Assembly (NCBI GenBank): GCA_021495925.1
Contig: JAKEKT010000101.1
Coordinates: 1-64,000, forward strand
Direction: 5' to 3'
DNA: 64,000 bases
Source: Diplodia intermedia
Lineage: Eukaryota; Ascomycota; Dothideomycetes; Botryosphaeriales; Botryosphaeriaceae
The first letter of the stretch is position 1, and the number at the start of each line of letters is the position of its first letter. Below the pieces are notes generated by a model that did not search any database, had not been told where the DNA came from, and was given only the letters and a program-made list of their open reading frames with translations. Positions 56,125 to 64,000 of this stretch are shown one piece after another. Position numbers and translations under genes: made by a program.

Positions 56125-59100
56125 GCGTTCAAGCGTTCTCGAGACTTGAAGAATTGTCGCGGAGGAAACTCGAGATTGGCGTATACCCTGCTTTTTTGCC
56201 GTCATCCGGACATTTCTTCAACTCACACATTCAACATTGTTTGCCCGCCCGCCCGTCCGCCCGCCCGCCCATCAGACCCTCATCTTGCGATCTTTTTGTA
56301 TAAAAAGGAAAGAACGCTTTTTTATCGTGTACAGGCCCAGGCGCAAACAGGGGAGTGAGGAATATCCGAATTGTTATCTTGACAGCGCTCGCACGATGAC
56401 CGGCATGGGAACAGGTCGATAAGATGACAAAAGCGAGGTGCGCTGCATCGTCTCGGGGAGAGATGGGAGAAAGAAGAGAGAGGCTGGACCCTCTTCATTA
56501 GCTGATGCGAGTGGGGGACGGATGAGGTGGTGAGGCTCGACATGCGGACGAGGAGAGAAATTCGAAGCTTCAGGGGAACCAGGAGGGGAGGAGATGCCAG
56601 AGAGTAAGGGAAAGGGAAGGGAAAAATCATACACTTTTTTTTTTATCATTTTTGGGCTGCGGGCTGCGTCTTGAGGGACAGGACACCTCTTTTGTAATAC
56701 ATCGTTCCCGACTCTCCATGGGTATGGGTTCCAGCCGGGAACGAGAGAGGATATCGATCGCTTCTTTTTTTTTTAGACATTGGCTCTTTTTTTTTTTTCT
56801 CGCTCTAGTTCCCTCGCAATGATTATGGGAGGCGCGTCTCCTTCCTTTTCCTTTCCCTCCTCCCTTTGTTCCTTGGGATTTGATTGTTGTTTATGTGTCG
56901 CTTTCTTTGCACTTCTTGCATTTCTTACCTTCGCTGCTCTTTTACCGCATCTATCCCCCCCTTCATTTGTTTGCTTGTTTGCTCGTCTCTATCTATTCAT
57001 GTTGAGGTCGGTGGGGTGGTGGATGCTTCTACTCCCTCTCCGCCCCTCTCTCCCCTCCTCTTCTTTCTTCTTATGCGTCAGGGTCAAGATCAGAGATGAC
57101 TGTGGGTTATGAATGAGTGGTTTTTGTTCGTGAGTGGCATGGAACGCAACGGACATAACAGAAGGGATGGCAGTTGAGAGAAAGAGAGAGAAAAAAAAAA
57201 AGGAAACAGCAAGATAAAGGCAGGGTTGAAGGAAGGGATCGGTCGATGATTGACGGTGAAGCCGAACGGGAGGATAGACGAGATCATGGTAGGGGGGGAC
57301 ATGCACCAGAACGAGGGAAGAAGAGGAAAGCATTGATGTACGGGTGGGAGGATGTTTGATCCTTTTTTTTTTTTGTTACGTGTGTGTAGCTTTGTGTTTG
57401 GGACTGCTGGTTGTGGGAGGGCGTTTACTTTTGGGGTACAGTATCAATCATGCTAGTTGTTCGAGTGCTTGAATCTGGCTACCTGATGCTTCGCCGCCGC
57501 GCTGCTTCTTGTTTCGTGCAGCATTTTGCGCTTTGCGATGCCAACTTTGCTTGTCATCTTACGCCTTTGAGTGGTGTTGGTTGCTCTTTTCCCCCACTTT
57601 GCTTCCCTTACACTTTGATGGGTTCCGTGGACAGTATGGGCTTGGCGAGGTGAGAAAGGATTGTCGTTTGACCGCAACGTTGAAGCGACGTAGATGACTG
57701 CATACAGGAGAGCGATGGGAATATTGGGAAGAGGCCGCGAAAGGGCTTCCAGCAGAAACAGTTCGTAAGAATATGATATTCGATGTATGAGATGATATTT
57801 TAGGGTTGTGAGATAAGTTTACTCTGCTAGCAGCTCGGTTGTCAACAAGCTTTTCGGGGTGTCTATTAATATCGCTGCACAGCGTTCTTGACGTGTTCAG
57901 AGGACGCCTGACGATGAACGAGGTGGGGGGGCCCCATTGCGTGATATTGAATGGAGGCTATAGTAACTGGCCGACGATAACGGCGAAAGCCAGGCTAAAT
58001 TTGGATTTTCTGATCGCTGTGGAATGCCGTAGCTATAGAGATCTAAACGATTATACGAGCTGATGATATTGGTGGGCGCTATAGGTCAGGATTGGCTAAC
58101 TTGACCATTCTTTGCTTCGGCAATACCTAATGTAGGAAGCCTAACACAGCAGATAGTGGACTTGATATCACGGGACGGACCGTGAGGCGAACATGTACGG
58201 GCATTTCCCGGTCGGTATGCCGACGACCAAGCATCGTAATGTCCATTACTTCATGCGCTAGCGCGCGTTTGTGATAGATTGCGTCAAGACCCGAGTGTGG
58301 ATTTCATCACGCTGGCTCAGGGTAGACGGAATGCGGCGCCGCCGAGGTCCTGAATAGATTGTGCCGGGGGGGGCAAATCTCCACGGAAAACGTGGCCAAT
58401 GCGGAATGCGTGCCATCGTCACCACCGCCATCGCCATCACCACCCCAAGCGGCGGGGGCGGCCAGCGCGCGCGACAGAAACTTTACCCCAGCCATGCGGC
58501 GCAAGACGATCCCAAAGCGGAATGGTTGTTTGCGTACGGCATAAGCATTTATGCACGCCACGGGAGGTGGCTGAAATGTACGACATAGCTGTCACACTGC
58601 GGGCAGCTTGCAACGCCGGAGAGAGCATTGGCGATCGTCACTGATCAACGCATTCCGCGGAAGGACGGCTTCGCTCCAACCGAGTCGGAGGACATGGGTG
58701 AAAATGGGATGGTTGGGAGACCAGGAGACGGAGGGCAGATGCGGAGGGTGGAGGGCGCAGGCAAGCTAGCTCATCACGGGAACGTTCCGCGCTGTTCTAT
58801 GGAGTTTCTACGGGGCATTGTTTGGGCCAGGTGGATCAGGGTTCGTCGATGGCGCCCTTTCCTGATGTGAGGATTGCTGGCCAGCGCTGGTGAGGGTCGG
58901 TGGTTGGTGAGGGCATGATTATTGCAGGAAGAGCCGGCCGGAGGATGGGGCGAGAGGGGAACGGAGGCGCATAGCGGGTCGCGGGCAGCGATGCGGGTCT
59001 TGCGGGTGAAGGACGGGGCAAAGGGGCGCATTGTGGCCGCAGCGCAGCCATCAATCCTCGACGACCAACAGCGTCGTCTGATGCCGCGCCGGGGCCATTC

Positions 59101-60093
59101 CTGCAGCACTTTCTTGTGCGTGTCGCGGTGAGCAGAAGCGGCGATCGCATGACCTGGGGCTCGCGTAGCTTTGCTCCGCCGTCGATCGATGGGGAACGAT
59201 ACCGACTCGCTCGTTCGATGTGTGGTGGTCGTCCCAGTTGAGGCGCGCTGCTCGGCCAATAGCGATGCTATGGGCCAGGCTGGCGCGCCATCATTGGCGG
59301 CCTATTCCCAGCGGCATGGCCCAATGGACGAGGGTGGCTGACAGCATGGCATCCGGCGGTGGAGGTGCGGCTCTTCGCTGCCTGGGGATGGCTGGGTGGG
59401 ATGCGAGGACATGGATGCGGGCGCAGGCTAGCGCGGACCGGGGCGGGAGTGTTTGAGAAAGAGGCATCGGAGCGCAGCTGCGAGCGAGGCCGCGGCACTA
59501 GCGACGGGAAGGCGAGTGCCCCTTCACTCTGGTTCCATCGCCGTTTGCACCGCACTCGGCCATGGCCAGCTGGGCTCTGCTGGTGTGACGCGAACACGAT
59601 GGCGGTTGCCACCAGCGACGGCGGCGGCGCGCCGTGCAGGCCGTGTGTGGAGAGGTGGTCTCGTATGTGGCTAAGAATATCCACCGTGCTGCAGGGACGG
59701 CTGCTCTATACAGCGCCCCATGCGGCTAGCCCGCGCAAAGATTGGCCCGACACACTCAACCAAGACGCTGCGGCATATGCACGGATACCACACACGGGCG
59801 GGCTCCATGTGATGCTGCTGCTCCCGGTGCTGGCGCGGGCCCCTAGCTGCTGTCACGGCCTGCATTTAGTCGCGCCCTCCCCAGCGCTGCTTCCTCGCCC
59901 AACCTGCCCGCTGCTTCCGTTCCCAACCCGGCGCCCAAAAGAGAACAAGCCCATCCACTCGCTCTGGGCCCCAATTGACCTCTCGTTGCTCGCCAAGAGA
60001 GCATTCCGCCTCAACAAACAACAAACACCATATAACTCATTCCACCGTCCCGTTCTCTCCTCTTCCAACACCTCTCGAACCCAATCTGCCACA
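56125..60093. other. 4 kb gene-poor interval downstream of RSP5
   Basis: No gene recognised. The first 1.3 kb is unusual in strand composition, with long purine-rich tracts (about 56400-56640), then pyrimidine-rich tracts (about 56760-57070), several T or A runs of 9-13, and a cccg-type repeat at about 56243-56272. A plus-strand frame open from 59359 joins the next gene in frame but lies upstream of its signal peptide. Confidence 0.5.
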
Positions 60094-60838
60094 ATGCGTT
60101 TCACTGTCGCTGTCGCTGTCCTCGCCTCTGCCGGCTTCGCCGCCGCGCAGACCTCCACCATGTCTGCCGCCTCCTCCTCCTCGTCCTCGGACTGCGATGC
60201 CTCCAAGTAAGCTTACCCCCGTACCTGAACGCATGCCCATTCACTAACTGCCTTGCTCCTGCAGCATCGTCGACGCATGCGTTGCCGGCATCAAGCCCCG
60301 TACTGAGGCCTGCGGCGGTAACGATTGGAGCTGCCTGTGCTCCGCCTACACTGATCTCGCAACGTGAGTACACCACCTGCAGAGCCATTGAAGCCATTGG
60401 AAGCTAACACAGTGTCAGCTGCTACAACAACTGCCCCAACGACCCCACCAGGTCGTCCGTCCAGAACCAGGTGACGCAGTTCTGCGCCGCGGCCAAGGCG
60501 TAAGTTGCTCTCTCTCCCTCATGACGATCCCCACAAAAGCCCTCCCCCGCTAACATGTGAAATTTTCTCCCGCAAACAGCAACAGCTCCACCTCCTCCAA
60601 GGCGTCGGGCTCCGCCACGGCCACGTCCAGCTCCAGCGGCTCCGCCACGGCCACGGGCAGCTCCGCCTCGGCTTCGGCCTCGGGCTCCTCCACCTCGAGC
60701 GGCGACTTCGACTCCTTCTCGGGCGAGACCAGCACCGCCTCGTCGTCGAGCTCGTCGTCGACGGGCGCCGCCGCCCCCATGCACGTCCCCGCCGGCGGCG
60801 CCCTCGGCCTGGCCCTCGGCATCGTCGCCATGCTGTGA
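60094..60838 (+). CDS. GPI-anchored Ser/Thr-rich cell-wall protein with eight-Cys domain
   Basis: Four exons, 60094-60206, 60265-60363, 60419-60499 and 60580-60838, give 183 residues. A signal peptide (MRFTVAVAVLASAGFAAA) is cleaved before QTST. A small domain follows with eight Cys spaced x8, x10, x6, x1, x8, x3 and x16, including SCLCSAYTDL and TCYNNCPNDP. The second half is almost entirely Ser/Ala/Thr/Gly and ends with a hydrophobic GPI-type signal (GGALGLALGIVAML). The Cys pattern recalls CFEM domains but the first spacing (8 rather than about 3) differs. I recall the same CYNNCPND arrangement in proteins called 'GPI-anchored serine-threonine rich' in Aspergillus. Function is probably structural or at the host/surface interface; this is not shown. 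All three introns have canonical ends and keep the frame. Confidence 0.9.
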
Positions 60839-63800
60839 AAAGCATAATGGGGATGCTGGGGTGCATGTCGTGGCATTTTCCGGAGCGAAAAGATTTCATT
60901 ATCTAATTTCCCTCCAGTGTTGGTCCATCGTTGAGTGGTGCGGGATGCAAAACGGGGTGACGAGAAATCGGTTTCTACTGGTGCCGTGGAGGGTTGTAAT
61001 GCATAATGCTTGGTCAAGATTAGGTCCGGTGTCTCTGCTGCTTCTAGCCTGTATATTTGCCTGATTTATTGGGGGGTGGGGGAATGGAAACGGGCTTCGT
61101 GCTCGATGCATTTGTGAGACGCTGCACTGGGGGTGTCCCTATTTTCTTGCTGTCAAGGGCAAACTATAGTAGCTAATATCACTGAAACGCCGTTTTCTGT
61201 ATCACTGAAATGCCGTTGCTGCATGATATCTGAAGATCCTTCCATCCCGTAGTAGTGTATTGATCTCAATGTTCTTGTCCCGTAAAACGCTTCGTTGCCA
61301 TAGCAATATAGAAAAAAGCATGCTCATGGACCGAAACCTTGTTTTCTCAGTCGCCATCCGCCTTATCTTTCGCCAAGATGAAAAGCTGCTGCCCCTTTCC
61401 CCCATCATTTCTCCTCAGTCATATTGGGAGATTACAGCGTTGCATCTTTCCATATGTATCCAGAACACATTATTAGCCAATCAAAGTTCCCCACATGCGA
61501 TCCGACGGTCCCAGAGAATAAGAAAGAAGAAGCTGGGGGGCGGGCTGCGAGGCCCAAGAGCGCGGTTCTTCCGTTCTTTCTCTACCGAGTTTACCGGAAA
61601 TCGGGACCCACATAGTATATCGCTCGCTCCTTTTCTTTCTTTGCGTGGCACACAGTCGGGATCGGGGGGAGGGCCCGAGTCATGCTGCTCGGATGGGGTC
61701 GGATCGGGCGGGTGCTGTTTGGGATTTAGGCTTTTCGTGTGGAACGTCGGGTCGGGCGGGGAGTGGATTGTTAAGTGGATCAGCGTTCGCTCTTCCACCC
61801 CAATACGGGCCTTGAGTTGACGTCGCATGCGTTTCTTGTACTCGAAGTGAAGGTAAGGTCTGCTTCTGTGGAACTTCGGGGGAGGGGGAAATGGGTTTCT
61901 GGAAGCGGGATATTGCATTTCGTTCCATGTACGGGGTTGTCTCTGGCTGGTTGGGGTGAGCTGGGATGTAGTTTGCGTGCGTATCACGTTGGGCTTGTTG
62001 GCCTGGGTCAGGGTCTTGACTGATCGTCGTGGTGTGGGGGTTGTTTTCCCCGGAAGATCGATCTGCAGATCGCGAAATGCGTTTGAGGGTCCCATCACTT
62101 CAAGGCCATGACTGGACCAATGGTCAGCCGTGCAGGTCAACCTGGGAAACTGAACTAAGTTCGGTAGCCCGAAGTGTTAATGGTCTTTCGAACAAGTTAG
62201 TGGATAGGTAATGGAGGCATTACTGTGGGGTTTTGGTTTTCTCGCTCCATAAAAGATGTTTTGCGTTGCTCCGGTTGAGCGATGAGGTGAGGTACCTAAT
62301 AAAAAGAAATGGCGGAGACCACAATTCGGTGAAACTGAAGCGAGTGGTTGGTTTATTGTAACGTAGGAAAGAATGCATTTCTCTCCAACAGTTTACAACA
62401 ATGTCAATCCGATATTCTATAGCTAGGATTTTATCATGTAGACAGAGAAAGTAAGTTATTCGCCGCCACAATTTTTGCTGCGTTAAAAGATGGGCGGAAT
62501 AAGTTGATTATGGCCGTGATATTACCCGTAGAGCTGAGAGTAGGTGCGAGGAGACTCACTAAGAGTACATTGATGAAGAAGAAAAAATAGAAGTCGCTGA
62601 AGCGGCCAACGGTCCATTCACCGGGACCTTTGCTTCTTTTGGTGAAATGCAACGTTTTCGTGCTTACATATGTTGCGTCCAGGAAGGTTGGTGCTGGGAC
62701 ATAACCGAGCACTTAAGCCGAATACACTTACTGTTGGATTTTTATACTAAAAAGCCACTTAGTATCTTAAGACTGGAATGTCTTGGCCCTCACCGTACCT
62801 ACATCCGCGCCGTTCCTCTGTTGATACAGCTATGGATTTTGTGAAGTGTGGATGTGGCTTCGCTCCGATGAATGACTTCAACGTCGAGGGCGTAAGCAAT
62901 AGTGGAATGTATAATTTATCAAGGGATCGGCCGCAGAATAACTGAATCAAAGCAACATCGAGAAACTGCACAGTATCCTTCACGAGCGTAATCTTGCGAA
63001 GGGTCTGCTAAATGCATGTTCTTAATATCTCATTTTGGACCGGGAGCCAGCAGTGAAGCCGCACCACCGGAAGACAGCTCAAAACTATCTATACATTCGT
63101 CCCTCACTGGCGAAGAACGAGGTCGGATAGTGCGGCTTACTCGCACCCGCTCTGGGGGATGATTATGAAAGAGTGGTTAGGCCTGCTCCTACTTTACTTT
63201 TCATCAAGCTATGGCCTTATGTCACCAGTGGACAGCGGACATCCGGCTTCGACACGATGTAGTACGAGTTTTGCACCACCTTCCACTTTCTGCCGGCAGT
63301 CCATCCCCATTGCCACATCCCCGAATCTCGAGTCACATACACATAACCGCTTCATTGGGCATCTGGACGCGTACGTAGAGAGAGCAAAGATGCTGCTGTG
63401 CAGCATGGAGCGGAAGATGGCACGGCTCAGCATGGAGCTTAATCAATGATGAGCCGCATCGGCATAAAAAGCATACTCACTTTACAAGTGTTCGACTCCA
63501 GTGATTTGTACTGGGGGCAATTCGAAGGAATTTCAAGGCAGAAAAGGCGCAGGAACGCACGGAAAAGTGTTTCTTAAGCATAGCCATGTTAGAAACGAGT
63601 CCAGCATATCAGTGGAGGGTCCTAGAGACGAAGAGAGATGTTTGTTTTTGTAGGTGAATCTGCTGGTCTGCCTTGCGGGATGGTTGGTTGATGTTAACAA
63701 CCAACATCACGGTGGATTCGTGAAGCAACAATAGTCCGAAGTGACAGAAGCTAACTACGGGTTTCGAACGCGGAGATTGGAGAAAATCGAGTTGCCAAAG

Positions 63801-64000
63801 GTGAAGCCAAGAAGCCGTAACAGGTGGCCCACATACGCCACAGACATGACAGCCACCCTCACGCACTTACCTCGCCCAGGTAACCCAATCTGATAGTATC
63901 CTTGGAAGATTCACGTGTAGACGTTCGAAGTTACAAATGATCTGCTACCAGTTTGGGCTACTTGCGTGAACGCTGCATATCCTGGAGCGAGCCTCATCTG
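60839..64000. other. 3.2 kb terminal interval, no gene recognised
   Basis: Holds the 3' flank of the GPI protein gene and lower-GC DNA to the window end. A near-direct repeat (tatcactgaaa-gccgtt) occurs at about 61177 and 61200. Open frames reach 219 codons (61481-62140, -) but show no domain. A 96-codon frame at 63159-63449 starts with a hydrophobic, signal-like segment (MIMKEWLGLLLLYFSSSYG). I cannot call it a gene. Confidence 0.45.

Noticed and set aside
59359..60093. 245-codon in-frame extension upstream of the GPI protein
   Set aside because: The ATG at 60094 is followed at once by a canonical signal peptide, whereas the upstream part is domain-free. An N-terminal extension would bury the signal.
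62434..62712. Minus-strand frame with a GPGEWTVGRF stretch before a hydrophobic run, reminiscent of amino-acid permeases
   Set aside because: Only about 30 residues resemble the family, neither flank continues the similarity, and no splice model extends it. Could be chance or a tiny pseudogene fragment.
63159..63449. 96-codon frame with a signal-peptide-like start
   Set aside because: A hydrophobic start alone is weak support, there is no Cys-rich or repeat structure, and no splice evidence. Kept only as a note in the interval description.

Overview
This is a filamentous ascomycete (Pezizomycotina) nuclear contig. The evidence is short GT-AG introns of about 48-120 nt with CTAAC/CTGAC-type branch points, GC-rich codon third positions, widely spaced single genes rather than operons, and a block with the signature of repeat-induced point mutation (RIP). 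The gene content (UFD2, RHO1, RSP5, BUD6, PBP1, MVD/ERG19) is core fungal. I favour Dothideomycetes from the general look of the proteins, but that is an inference. All exon boundaries were derived by hand from splice motifs, reading frame and expected protein families, and each gene model closes in frame.

Layout. 1-2365 is an AT-rich, RIP-mutated repeat block that still carries a readable relic of the C-terminal RNase H part of a LINE-type retrotransposon. From about 2366 the sequence changes abruptly to ordinary gene-bearing DNA. 3.0-9.3 kb: a DUF1761-like membrane protein (-), a large disordered fungal protein (-) and, divergent from it, dihydrofolate synthetase (+). 9.3-18.3 kb: a small membrane protein (-), mevalonate diphosphate decarboxylase (-), a DUF2985 membrane protein (-), a sterol-glycosyltransferase-like enzyme with a long C-terminal extension (+), and an SNG1/DUF3533 membrane protein (+). 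21-27.7 kb: an ER J-protein (HLJ1 type, -), AIM19 (+) and UFD2 (-). 29.6-39.1 kb: RHO1 (+), a 4.1 kb gene-poor gap, an inositol/sugar transporter (-) and a GPI-anchored-type secreted protein (-). 41.3-56.1 kb: BUD6 (-), PBP1/ataxin-2 (+), an MCP2-type UbiB kinase (+) and RSP5 (+). 56.1-64 kb is mostly gene-poor, with one Ser/Thr-rich GPI-anchored cell-wall protein (+).

How genes relate. There is no biosynthetic cluster and no bacterial-style system. Several neighbours share a broad process: UFD2 and RSP5 (ubiquitin), RHO1 and BUD6 (polarised growth), and ERG19 close to a sterol-glycosyltransferase-like gene (isoprenoid/sterol). Such loose proximity is common and may be chance.

Most interesting items: the RIP-killed LINE; a pair of related short inverted-repeat elements (23837-24017 and 28163-28303) that look like a small MITE family; a VPS13/ATG2-like C-terminal extension on the sterol glycosyltransferase; an acid-free, arginine-rich in-frame N-terminal extension of dihydrofolate synthetase that could only be made from a non-AUG start; a 3-codon uORF whose stop overlaps the MCP2 start; and a tandemly duplicated CCAAT-containing 19-mer in a divergent promoter. 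I found no convincing tRNA, rRNA or CRISPR array.
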